Shown piece after piece: positions 10,698 to 21,266 of a DNA stretch of 64,000 nt. Both the position numbers and the translations under genes were made by a program. The DNA comes from Zygnema cylindricum (taxonomy: Eukaryota > Streptophyta > Zygnematophyceae > Zygnematales > Zygnemataceae). Under the pieces are notes generated by a model that saw only the letters and a program-made list of their open reading frames with translations, did not search any database and was not told the origin of the DNA. The stretch's first letter is position 1, and each line of letters opens with the position of its first letter. Location of the stretch: the NCBI GenBank assembly GCA_037447655.1, contig JBBHKE010000040.1, forward strand, positions 64,001 to 128,000. Reading direction: 5' to 3'.

Positions 10698-11752
10698 TGT
10701 AGAAATTAATGGTCCATTTTAAGTATTTTCTAGGTCTAAATAGAAATATAGAAAGAAGCTGAGGTAGTCTACCACTAACTTCTCTCTCCAACTCTCAAAC
10801 TTGTCGCATTCACTGAGAAATTGGAGAGGGAGCTAGAGCCATGGCTACCTAGGCTATCCAGAGGTTTACAGAAAATATATATTAGTTTAGGGTTTATTTA
10901 CTAAAAGGTATATGCTGGTCACAGGATTTGATCCTGGTACCTACCGGCCAATAGACAGCCAGTAGACGGTAGCCTTAGCCGTTAAGTCTAGAAGTAGTGT
11001 TACGTACTATATGGTTTGATAATTAATTAAACATTACCAAATAGAATAATTCATTTTACTATAACTGTTTATGGGATACATAGATCCAGTAATGTAAAAT
11101 TACGGATTACGGTACGGATAAAAAACCAATATCGCGCATTTATTTCTCTAATGAAACGAATACCGCGCATGAATTTATTACGGCTACGATTAAATGTGAG
11201 TTTAATCTGACGGCCGGAGTTAACGCCTAGATCCTGGAAGAGGATTTCCACGGTTTGTGGTCATCGCCACATCCTATGACACGTGGCGGAATGACATTTG
11301 ATCTCTGCATCTCCGGGGATTAAGGGAGCGAATCCGGACATACCACGTGTCGACATTTAGGCCATGTCGTACAGTGTTCGTACAGAAAGTACACTTGCAA
11401 CTCTACTTTTGTGTACGGAACTGTATTTTGATTGGCTCCGTACATCAGTAGATAGAGTCTGTGAGAGAGATAGGACTTAGAAAAATTAGGAGATAGGACC
11501 CTCTCTCCCAAAGTGCTTTTGTACAAAAGGTCAACCTTGACCCTCCATAACTTACTGCTCACGAGAGCAAATTCAAAGATTATTTTTGCTATCGACTCAG
11601 AGGAGTCTTGCCTTCACAGGGGTGAAGTTGGTCACAGTTATTGCCTGCCAAGGTGGCAGTTAATTTTGCTGAAATACAAAGGGGTAAGGGTTATCCTAGA
11701 GGCTTCTTGGAAGCTGTCCACTCTAAGGACTTATGGAGGTCTCAGAGTTCCG
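10698..11752 (+). repeat. 5' LTR of element A
   Basis: It starts TGTAGAAATT; 1055 bp. The gag ATG at 11733 is 20 nt before the end. The terminal dinucleotide reads CG where the 3' LTR and the solo LTR have CA, a likely later A-to-G change. The antisense B-box hairpin is at 10924-10934 (minus strand GGATCAAATCC). The TA-rich and GTACGG-rich middle probably holds the promoter, but I cannot place a TATA box with confidence. Confidence 0.9.
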
Positions 11753-12364
11753 GGTTATAGGCCCACCCTCTAGGGTACCAATCTTTAATGGAACTGGCTT
11801 CATATATTGGGAAAGTATGATGATAGGAGATCTATGCGAAAAATGGTTTTGGGGGATAGTGAGTGGATGGTTGGGGCGTCCATCAAGTCTTGGAATTCCT
11901 CCAGGGTTTGGAGGAAGCATATTCACCTGGAAACATGATCCACCTTCAACAGAGGAAACAAAAGAAGGAGAGGTGGTGGACAAAAGAAAGGAGAAGGAGG
12001 CGACCACACCAATAGCAACTGGTTCAACATTCATGTCACCAATTCCGAGGAACGAGGAGAATGATACTGAAACGTGGGACTTCAACAATATGGCGGCAAA
12101 GCACTTTATCCTACGCCATCTCACTTAAGGACTTGCATGTCCTCATTTGCAGGTAGAAAGGGCATCCCATCTTCGGATGGCTCTCATAGAGATGTACCGA
12201 AGTGGTACGATTCAGCAACAATAGTTGGTTGATCAGAAAGTTAAGGAGTATGCATACAAAGGGGGGAAGATGTTGGATTTTTGCAATGAGTTTGCTACAC
12301 TCTTCATGGAGCTAGAAAGTGCAGGAAAAGATTTCAGTGAAAAAAAAATGTTAATTGTTAACTG
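11733..12364 (+). pseudogene. Element A gag, N-terminal part, broken
   Basis: The frame opens at the LTR-borne ATG 11733 and reads MEVSEFRVIGPPSRVP, then FIYWESMMIGDLCEKWFWGI, the usual copia capsid start. It stops at TAA 12126-12128 after a region ending HFILRHLT. The downstream gag sequence continues in other frames until 12364 (IEMYRSGTIQQ-like and KVKEYAYKGGKMLDF-like stretches), so at least one frameshift and one stop are present. Confidence 0.85.
11753..11768 (+). other. Primer-binding site of element A, half-tRNA type
   Basis: GGTTATAGGCCCACCC directly follows the LTR and complements the anticodon arm of initiator tRNA-Met with one internal mismatch. It lies in the gag frame. Confidence 0.68.
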
Positions 12365-14203
12365 ATGAAGTTACACGATGAGTTCGAGAATATAGTCAAC
12401 CGTGTGCAGGACTTGTCGGACTCAAGGTGGATATGGAACTCAGTTGTAAGGATGATTCTCGTTCGGGAGAATACGATTGAGATCCGAAGGGGAGGAAAGA
12501 GTGGCCAAGCCTTGGCAACTGCGACCGATTGGAGGAACAAGGATTCATGGAAACCGGTCGGAAACTATGGGGGGAGGGAGCAGATTAATGAGACCGACGA
12601 GTTCGGACCAAGGGCTCCCAAAGGTTTATGTCATTTTTGTAAGAAACCTGGGCACTATATGGCAGAGTGCACTAAGCTAACTGAGCTCTGGTTAAAGGAG
12701 GGGCAGACCGGTGGTACCCCGAGAGGAAAGAAAAAGGCCCTTGTGACAGAGGTCCATGAGGCGGAATCCGAGGACGAGGACGATGAGCTCTTTTTAGATG
12801 AGGAGTTGGAGGCGAAAAACGAGGTCGAAATTCCACGAAGGCAGAAATGTGCTTACAGTGGATTGAAAGGTGAAGCAGGCTGGATTGTAGATTCAGGTGC
12901 CTCCATGCACATGTGTAAGGATAGGCACCTGTTCACTAAGATAAGAAATATTCCCACCGTAGAGATAAAGTACGGGGATGGGAGGATAGTCACCACTACT
13001 CTTGTAGGATCGGTAGATTTGAAAGTGTTAGTAGAAGGAAAGACATCCATAGTAACATTCTCCGATGTATTGTTTATTCCGGAGCTGAACAAAAACCTCA
13101 TCTCTACATCCGTATTAGATGATAAGGGTTTTTTTACTAGCACTAGGGAAGGAGTCTTTACCACTAGTTTTGAGGAGGATGTCTATTTCATTGCTGAGAA
13201 AGGTAGCCATGGGATGTTTAGGCTGGTTTTAAGTAATGAAAAGAAGAAACTTTATTATGCTGGTGTTCATGATATTATGATGTGGCATAAGAGGCTTGGG
13301 CATGTGAATCTAGATAAGTTAAGAGAGATGAAAAAGATGGGAGTGGTGGAAGGGATTCAGTTCAGTGAAAGTGATGATATAAGTGATTGTAGTGGATGTG
13401 CTCAAGGTAAAACACACAGATTACCCTATCCTAAAACAGCCACCTATAAGGGAGAAAAAATTCTAGATCTAGAACACACAGATATTTGGGGACCGGCTAA
13501 AGTGCCCTCACCGGGGAGGAAGAGATTTATGATGACTATCACAGATGATTGGTCTCGGTATTCCCGTGTGTATTTTTTGAAAAACAAGTCCGAAGCTCAG
13601 GATTGTTTTATACAATATCAAGCATGGAGCGAAAAACTCCATGAAACTCCAATCAAGAGAGTAAGGAGTGACAATGGTGGAGAGTATACTTCTAACCAGT
13701 TTGAGGATTTTCTGAGGGAAGATGGGGTCCAACACCAAAAGACAGTTCCAGAAAACCCGGAACAGAATGGGGTAGCTGAAAGGTTAAATAGAACACTAAG
13801 TGATAGTGCTAGAAGTATGTTGTCAGATAAGAAGATAGGAAAAAGGTTTTGGGCAGAAGCAATGAATTGTGCTAATTACCTCAAAAATAGAGTTCTTACT
13901 TCAGCTATAAAAGATCAAACACCTTATGAGAGATGGACAGGCCGGAAACCAGACATATCTCACTTAAAGGTTTTCGGCAGTCAAGTATTCAGTCTAGATA
14001 CAGATCGGTCTAATAGGAAGCTAAATCCTAAAGGAAAACCGGGATACTTATTAGGATATGATGAGGATGTTAAAGGATATAGAGTTTATGATCCAGAAAG
14101 AGAAGATATAATCTTAGTAAAGCATCTAGTAGTTATCGATGAAGGAAAGTTTGTGGATCCCTTCAAATATACAAAGTCATTAAAAATCAGATTTGAGTCA
14201 TAA
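12365..14203 (+). pseudogene. Element A gag C-terminus, protease and integrase in one 612-codon frame
   Basis: Longest open piece of element A. Order: end of the UBN2-like gag region (KLHDEFENIVNRVQD), CCHC knuckle CHFCKKPGHYMAEC (about residues 90-103), an acidic linker, protease WIVDSGASMHMC (about residues 175-186), GAG-pre-integrase MWHKRLGHVNLDKL, then integrase with HTDIWGPAK, RSDNGGEYTS and NGVAERLNRT. The three acidic integrase residues and the protease aspartate are all present. It ends at TAA 14201-14203, after which the polyprotein continues in the same frame. Confidence 0.88.
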
Positions 14204-16088
14204 AAATCCGATGACTTTGAGCTTCCTAACTATCCAGGTTTTAGAGAAGATGACATTCTTGCAGGTACAAATCAGACAAAAAAGGACTCGGCTGTGGAAA
14301 CTCCAGTGACAACTCTACTCGAAGCGGAAGACGTGGTGGAAATTGATTCGGAATTAAAGGATAGGGGAGAAGGTGAGTTTGTTCGAAAGAATCCACAAAA
14401 ACCATCTATTCCGGCCTCAGATTTTGAGGGGGGAAGACGAAGTAGCAAAAGACTGCAAGAAAAGCAGGTTAATAACAAGGTAACTAAACTATCTCATCAA
14501 GATGAACCTCAAACCTATAGAGAGGCGATGACTTGTCCACAAAGAAATCGGTGGAAGACAGCCATCAATGAGGAGATGGCCCAATTATGGCAGCCGATAC
14601 TTGGGAGCTGGTGGATTGTCCACCTAACCGAAAACGAATCGGTTGTAAGTGGGTTTTCAAATTAAAACTGAACCTAGATAACACAATCGAGCGCTACAAG
14701 GCCCGACTAGTGTCAAAGGGATTTACACAAAAGGAGGGAATTGACTACGAGGAAACCTTTGCCCCGGTGGTTAGATTTCTCTCCGTCCGCATACTTCTCA
14801 GCCTGGCAGCAGCGAAAGACATGGAAGTGCACTAGATGGACATTAAGACAACATTTTTGCATAGAGCATTGGAATAGGAGATCTTCATGCGACAACCCAA
14901 AGGGTTTGTGGAGGAAGGAGAGGAGGGTAAGGTATGCCGACTGATTAAATCTCTTTATGGTTTGAAACAAGCGCCTCGGCAGTTGAATAAGAAGCTTGAT
15001 GAGTTTCTTACCGGTCAGGGATATATCCAGATCAGCTCAGATCACTCAATCTATGTTTTCGAAGATGAGGAAGGTTTTATATTTATTGCAATTTATGTTG
15101 ATCATTTGCTTGTTTTAAGTAAATCAATGAAAAAAATTAATAAACTGAAAACTGATCTTAAAGGGAGATTAGAAATGAAAGATATGGGGGAAGCAAAATA
15201 TATTTTGGGAATACAAGTAGAGAGAGACCAAAAAGAAAAATTATAAGATTGACTCAAAAAGGAGTAATAGGGAACATGCTTGAAAAATTTCAAATGGATA
15301 AAGCTAATAGTTGTTGAACTATAATGGAGTTAAAGAAGGGAAGTGAGGGGAGTGAGGAAGAAGGAGTCATAGTCTTAGACGAGGAATTATCTCCTGAAGA
15401 ATAGAAGTTCATGAAGACTATTCCTTACAGGCAAGTAGTGGAAACTCTAATCTATTTTATGAATTGTACCCGGCCGGATTTAGCTGCAGCTATAGGAGTG
15501 CTGAGTAGAAGTCTAAATGCTCCCACTAAGAAGGATTCGGTGGCAGCTAAGTGAGTCCTTAGATATTTGATAGGAACTAGGGATCTATGGTTGCATTTGG
15601 GTGGGGAGAATACTGACATCACTACTTGGAGTGATGCCAGTTATGGTGATGCTCCGATGAAGAGATGCACTTCTGCATATGTATTATATGTGGGTGATCG
15701 GGCTTGCTGTTGGAGTAGCAAACAGCAAAAAGTTATTGCTCAGTCCACCATGGAGGCAGAGTATATGGCCTCTTGCTCTGCTGTAAAAGAATTGATGTGG
15801 GTCAAGTCTTTGCTTGGTGAGCTGGGTCACCTTAAGAGTGGTGTGAATAAATTTTTTTGTGATAATCAAGCAGCAATCGCTATTTTTGCCAATCCTAAAC
15901 ATCATTTTAAAGCCAAAGACATGGACATCAGACTCAGCTTTGTTAGAGAGAAAGTAGAAAATAAAATAATCAGTTTAGAATACCGACCAGATAGTGAGAT
16001 GGTAGCAGATATGATGACCAAACCTGTGCCTTCCCCTAAGCTAATTTTCTGCAGGGAGAAGTGTGGTCTAAAATTAAAGATTGACTAG
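14204..16088 (+). pseudogene. Element A RT and RNase H, broken by stops and frameshifts
   Basis: Fragments in three frames: the linker with SIPASDFEGGRRSSKRL (14294-14600), the RT start WELVDCPPNRKRIGCKWVFK (from about 14587), a stop at about 14833, then RT up to 15246. There the usual YVDD is changed to YVDH, losing an aspartate of the polymerase site. RNase H from 15567 keeps TWSDASYGD, TMEAEYMA and FCDNQAAIAI. It ends KLKID stop at 16086-16088. Confidence 0.87.
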
Positions 16089-16101
16089 AAAATAAAGGGA
16101 G

Positions 16102-17137
16102 TGTAGAAATTAATGGTCCATTTAAAGTATTTTCAAGGTCAAAATAGAAAAATAGAAAGAAGCCGAGGTAGTCTACCTCTAACTTCTCACTCCAACTCTC
16201 AAACTTGTCGCAGTCACTAAGAAATTGGAGAGGGAGCTAGAGCCATGGCTACCTAAGCTATCCAGAAGTTTACGGGAAATATATATTAGTTTGGGGTTTA
16301 TTTACTAAAAGGTATATGCATGTCACAGGATTTGATCCTGGTACCTATCGGCCGACAGACAATCGGTAGACGGTAGCCTTGGCCGTTAAGTCTAGAAGTA
16401 GTGTTACGTACTATATGGTTTGATAATTAATTAAACATTACCAAATAGAATAATTCATTTAACTAAAACTTTTTACGGGATACATAGATCCAGTAATGTA
16501 AAAGTACGGATTACGGTACGGATAAGAAACCAATACCGCGCAATTATTTCTCTAATGAAACGAATACTGCACATGTATTTATTACGGCTACGATTAAGTG
16601 TGAATTAATCGGACGGCCGGAATTAACGTCGAGATTGCGGAAGAGGATTTCGGTAGTTTGTGATCATCGCTACATTGGATGACAGGTGGCGGAATGACAT
16701 TGGATCGCGGCATCTCTGAGGATTGAGGGAGCGAATCCGGACATACCATGTGTTGACATTTAGGCCATTTCGTACAGTGTTCGTACAGAAAGTACACCAG
16801 CAACTGTATTATTTGTGTATGGGACTCTATTCTAATTGGCTCCGTACATCAGTAGATAGAGGTTGTGAGAGAGATAGGACTTAGAAAAATTAGGAGATAG
16901 GACCCTCTCTCCCAGAGTGCTTTTGTACAAAAGGTCAACTTTGACCCTCCATAACTTACTTCTCACGGGAGCAAATTCAAAGATTATTTTTGCTATCGAC
17001 TCAGGGGAGTCTTGCCTTCACACGGGTGAAGTTGGTCAGAGTTATTGCCTGCCAGGGTATACAAAGGGGTAAGGGTTATCCTAGAGGCTTCTTGGAAGCT
17101 GTCCACTCTACAGACTTATGGAGGTCTCAAAGTTTCA
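16102..17137 (+). repeat. 3' LTR of element A
   Basis: It starts TGTAGAAATT after the polypurine tract and ends GTTTCA at 17137, 1036 bp. The ATG at 17118 again lies 20 nt from the end. It is shorter than the 5' LTR mainly through a deletion near 17055, where a GGCAGTTA-containing stretch is missing. The antisense B-box block lies at about 16320-16400. Confidence 0.9.
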
Positions 17138-18604
17138 GCCCTCCAGACAGAAAATCTATTGGGTGTAAATGGGTCTTTAAACTAAAAATAAACCCAAACA
17201 ATACCATCCAAAGATATAAGGCTCGTTTGGTGGCAAAGGGTTTCACCCAAAAGAATGAGATTGACTATGAGGAGACATTCGCCCCAGTTGTTCGTTTCCC
17301 ATCAGTCAGGATTCTCCTCAGTTTAGCAGCAGCAGAAGACATGGAAATTCACCAGATGGACATTAAGACCGCCTTCCTCAATGGTGAGTTAGAGGAAGAA
17401 ATCTTCATGAGGCAACCAGAGGGATTTGTGGAGAATGGAGAAGAGAGTAAAGTGTGCAGGCTCATCAAATCCTTATATGGACTTAAGCAGGCTCCACGAC
17501 AATGGAATAAGAAACTAGATGAGTTTCTTACAGGTATAGGATATATCAGGATCAGCTCTGACCATTCTATCTATATTTTTGAGGATGAGAATGGTGTGGT
17601 CTTTATTGCAATTTACGTGGATGATCTGTTGGTGTTAAGTAAGTCTCTGGAAAAGATCAATAAGTTCAAGAAAGATCTTAGAAGCAGATTTGACATGAAA
17701 TATTTAGGGGAGGCAAGATATATTTTGGGAATTCAAATGGAAAGAGAAAGGGGTAAAAAGATCATCAGACTCACTCAAAAAGAAGTATGCTTGAGAAATT
17801 TTAAATGGAGAAAGCTAACAGTTGTACCACTCCCATGGAATTGAAAAAAGTAAGTGATGGGAGTGTAGAAGGAGGAGTGATTATCTTAGATGATCAGATG
17901 AGTCTAGAGGAGAGAGAGTTTATGAAGTCTATTCCTTACAAACAGTTCGTAGGAAGTTTGATCTACTTTATGAACAGTACAAGGCCAAACATAGCGGCAG
18001 CATTAGGAGTCCTCAATAGGAGTCTCAATGATCCTAGAAAGATAGATTGGGAGGCAGCCAAGAGAGTCATAAGATATCTGGTTGGAACCAGAGAATTATG
18101 GTTGCATTTAGGAGGTGAGCACACTGATATCATTACTTGGAGTGATGCCACTTATGGAGATGCACCTTTGAGAAGATGCACTTCTGGATATGTTTTGTAT
18201 GTGGGGGAAGGTGCTTGCTTTTGGAGAACTAAGCAACAAAAGGTGGTCGCTCAGTCTACTATGGAGGCTGAGTATATGGCGTCTGGTTCTGCTGTAAAAG
18301 AACTAATGTGGGTGAAGTCATTGTTGCAAGAACTGGGATATATGAAGAGGGAGTGCATGAAATCTTTTGTGATAATCAAGCTGCAATCGCAATTTCAGCC
18401 AATCCAAAACACCATTTCAAAGCAAAACATATGGACATAAGATTAAACTTCGTAAGAGAAAAAGTTGAAAAAAAAAATTTAAATCTTGTGTATAGACCTG
18501 ATGAAGAAATGGTGGCTAATGTGATAACCAAACCTGTGCCCTCTCCTAAATTAAAATATTGTCGGGAAAAATGCGGGTTTAAAGAAAAATTAAAATTAGA
18601 CTAG
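17138..18604 (+). pseudogene. Element B pol, second part: RT and RNase H
   Basis: It resumes with PPDRKSIGCKWVFK straight after element A. It keeps the RT motifs (ARLVAKGFTQK, HQMDIKTAFLNGELEEE, SLYGLKQAPRQW and YVDDLLVLS), all in one frame to about 17790, so the polymerase site is intact. A frameshift near 17790-17805 precedes the RNase H entry (NSTRPNIAAALGVL, TWSDATYGD, TMEAEYMA). A second near 18345 moves the CDNQAAIAIS to HHFKAKHMDIRL end into another frame, finishing at TAG 18602-18604. Confidence 0.88.
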
Positions 18605-18617
18605 AAAATAAGGGGAG

Positions 18618-19641
18618 TGTTGAAATTAATAAATTTCTAGAGTATTTTCTAGGTTTAAAATGTTAGAATAAAAGAAAAAGAAAAAAGACATAAAAGGCTG
18701 CTTACACCTCCTCTCTCTAGCCCCCATACTTGTTGTAGTCACTGAAGGATAGAGAGAGTGGTTGATCTATGGCTGCCTTAGTTCAACAGGCAGATATTTT
18801 TAAGGCTACTAAAAATATACCTGACAGACCCGGGATTTGATCCCGGTACCTGCGGTTCGTCAAGCTTGCCGATAGTGGTCAGCTTTATCCTACTAGACTA
18901 GGACCAATGCTAAATGCTATAGTATGTGATAGATATATATATATTTAGGAAGGAGCAAATCCATTTAACTAAAACAATGTACAGCGTGCATGGATACAGT
19001 TTTATGAATGTACCAATTAAAAACGGATACCACGCATTTTGTTTCGACAACGAAACAAATATCACGCAAGTATTTATTACGGCCAAGATTACGTCTCCCT
19101 GCAAATCCAACGGCGCACATCATACCCAAAATCCCGGAGTAGTCACTTTGGCGTTTAGGGACGTGGCATGACTTGAAGCCACATGGAGAGATGACATTCG
19201 GTCGTACAAATTCCGAGGAATGTACGGACGAGTGAAAAGGAGACACGCGTCCGCTTAATATTCTTGTCGTACATAGGCCGTACAAAGGTACACCGGCAGT
19301 AGTACATTTTGGTACGGTACAGTAATTTGATTGGTCCATACTTCAGTAGATAGAAGTTATTAGAGGGAATCAAGACTTATAAAATTTTGGTAGGCAGTCA
19401 CCTCTCCCTTTGAGAGTTTGTACAAATTGGCATTTTTACTCCCTCATAACTTATCGTCTGGTTGGGCGTTTTCAGAGATTGCTTTTCCTACGGACTTAGG
19501 GGAGTCCAGACTGCACAGGGGTGCATTCACATTGACAGCTTGATTGCCTGGCCAGCAGTGGCTGTGGGTTAAAGTGGGCTAGTTAACAACTATCTAGAGG
19601 CTTAATGTATTCTGTAATCCAATGGAGGACACAGAATTGCA
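18618..19641 (+). repeat. 3' LTR of element B
   Basis: It starts TGTTGAAATT after AAGGGGAG and ends GAATTGCA, 1024 bp. The ATG at 19622 is 20 nt from the end. The flanking bases ATCCA (19642-19646) repeat the bases before the 5' LTR. It carries the same antisense tRNA-like block as the 5' LTR. Confidence 0.9.
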
Positions 19642-20203
19642 ATCCATGGACCCTCTTGGTTGCCTCCTTATCCTTTTTAGTTGGAGCATTCAGACTCTTA
19701 CTTAGTACTCCTACAGCTGCGGCTATATTAGGCCGAGTACAATTCATAAAATATATTAGGTTGCCCACTACTTGCCTATAAGGGATCGTCTGTATAAATC
19801 TTTTCTCTTTCGGGCCAAACTCATCATCCAAGATTATAACTCCCTCTTCCACACTCTTCTCACTTCCCTTCTTTAGTTCCATAGTAGTGGTACACCTATT
19901 AGCCTTGTCCATTTGGAATCTTTCTAACATGTTTCCAATGGCCACCTTCTGAGTTAATCTTATTATCTTTCTATCTCTATCTCCCTCTACCTGAATTCCC
20001 AAAATATACCGTGAATCTTACATATCTTTCATCTCAAATCTTCCCTTTAGATAATTTTTCAACTAATTTATTTCATCCATAGATTTACTTAAAACAAGCA
20101 AATCATCAACATTAATTACAATGAAAATAATTCCTTCCTCATCTCCAAACAAGTAAATTGAGTGATTTGAGCTGATCCAAATATATCCCAAACTCGTAAA
20201 AAA
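19642..20203 (-). pseudogene. A2 pol remnant, RT C-terminal part to RNase H entry
   Basis: On the minus strand it reads ILGIQVEGDRDRKIIRLTQK, a linker with EEGVIILDDE, and YFMNCTRPNIAAAVGVLS, matching element A at about 15190-15520. It continues the RNase H block left of element B after the ATCCA duplication. It is broken by the solo LTR at 20204, with target bases AAAAA on both sides. Confidence 0.86.
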
Positions 20204-21266
20204 TGTAGAAATTAATGGTCTTTTAAAGTATTTTCTAGGTCTGAATAGAAATAAGAAAGAAGCCGAGGCAGTCTACCTCTAACTTCTCTCTCCAACTCTC
20301 AAACTTGTCGCAGTCACGGAGAAATTGGAGAGGGAGCTAGAGCCATGGCTACCTAGGCTATCTAGAGGTTTACGAGAAAATATATATTAGTTAAAGGTTT
20401 ATTTACTAAAAGATATGTGCCGGCCACAGGATTTGATCTTGGTACCTACCGGCCGGCAGACAGCCGGTAGCCGGTAGCTTGTTAGCCTTAGCCGTTAAGT
20501 CTAGAAGTAGTGTTACGTACTATGTTGTTTGATAATTATTTAAACATTTATACGTATGATAGTTCATTTAACTGTAACTATTTACGGGATACATATATCT
20601 AGTAAATGTAAAAGTACAGATTCCGATACGTATAAGAAACCAATACCGCGCATTTATTTATTTAGTGAAACGAATACTGCGCATGTATTTATTACAGCTA
20701 CGATTAAATGTGAATTTAATCGGACAGCCGGAATTAACGCCGAGATCGCGGAAGAGGATTTCGGTGGTTTGTGGTCATCCCCACATCGGATGACACGAGG
20801 CGGAATGACATTCGATCGCGGCATCTCCGAGGATTAAGGGAGTGAATCCGGACATACCACGTATCTACATTTATGCCATGTCGTACAATGTCCGAACAGA
20901 AAGTACACCGGCAGCTGTACTTTTGTGTACGGAATTGAAATCCGATTGGCTCCGTACATCAGTAGATAGAGTCAATGAGAGAGATAGGACTTAGAAAAAT
21001 TAGAAGATAGGACCCTCTCTCCGAGAGAGCTTCTGTACAAAAGGTCAACTTTGACCCTCCATAACTTACTGCTCTAGGGAGCAAATATAGAGATTCTTTT
21101 TGCTATCGACTCAGGGGAGTCTTGCCTTCAAATAAGTGAAGTTGGTTAGAGTTATTTTCTGCGAGGGTGGCAGTTATTTTTGCTGAAAAACAAAGGGGTC
21201 AAGGTTATCCTAGAGGCTTCTTGGAAGCTGTCCACTCTGAGGACTTATGGAGGTCTTAGAGTTTCA
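20204..21266 (+). repeat. Solo LTR of family A
   Basis: Plus-strand LTR from TGTAGAAATT to GTTTCA, 1063 bp, without internal region. AAAAA flanks it on both sides (20199-20203, 21267-21271), inside the RT sequence of A2. A perfect target duplication around a lone LTR is the signature of recombination between the two LTRs of one inserted element. An ATG at 21247 lies 20 nt from its end. Confidence 0.88.

Larger units (their letters stand above)
10698..17137 (+). mobile_element. Ty1/copia element A, complete with both LTRs, inside element B
   Basis: 6440 bp with 5' LTR 10698-11752, gag-pol 11733-16088 and 3' LTR 16102-17137. It is flanked by GCCCT at 10693-10697 and 17138-17142. The target is the RT part of element B: the pol of B reads continuously across the duplication. 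The internal region starts with the half-tRNA primer site and ends with a polypurine tract (AAAGGGAG, 16094-16101). Frameshifts and stops in gag and in RT make it non-autonomous now. It is the last element to arrive in this nest. Confidence 0.93.
6819..19641 (+). mobile_element. Ty1/copia element B, with element A nested inside
   Basis: A complete plus-strand element: 5' LTR 6819-7841, gag-pol remnants 7822-10697 and 17138-18604, 3' LTR 18618-19641. It is flanked by the 5-bp direct repeat ATCCA (6814-6818 and 19642-19646) inside the pol sequence of A2. Its own pol is interrupted at 10697 by element A with duplication of GCCCT. Without A it would be about 6.4 kb. Several stops and frameshifts mark it as non-functional. 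Confidence 0.92.

Noticed and set aside
16990-17140. Open frame before the RT of element B as the N-terminus of a real protein
   Set aside because: It is 3' LTR sequence of element A joined by chance to the pol of B across the insertion border.
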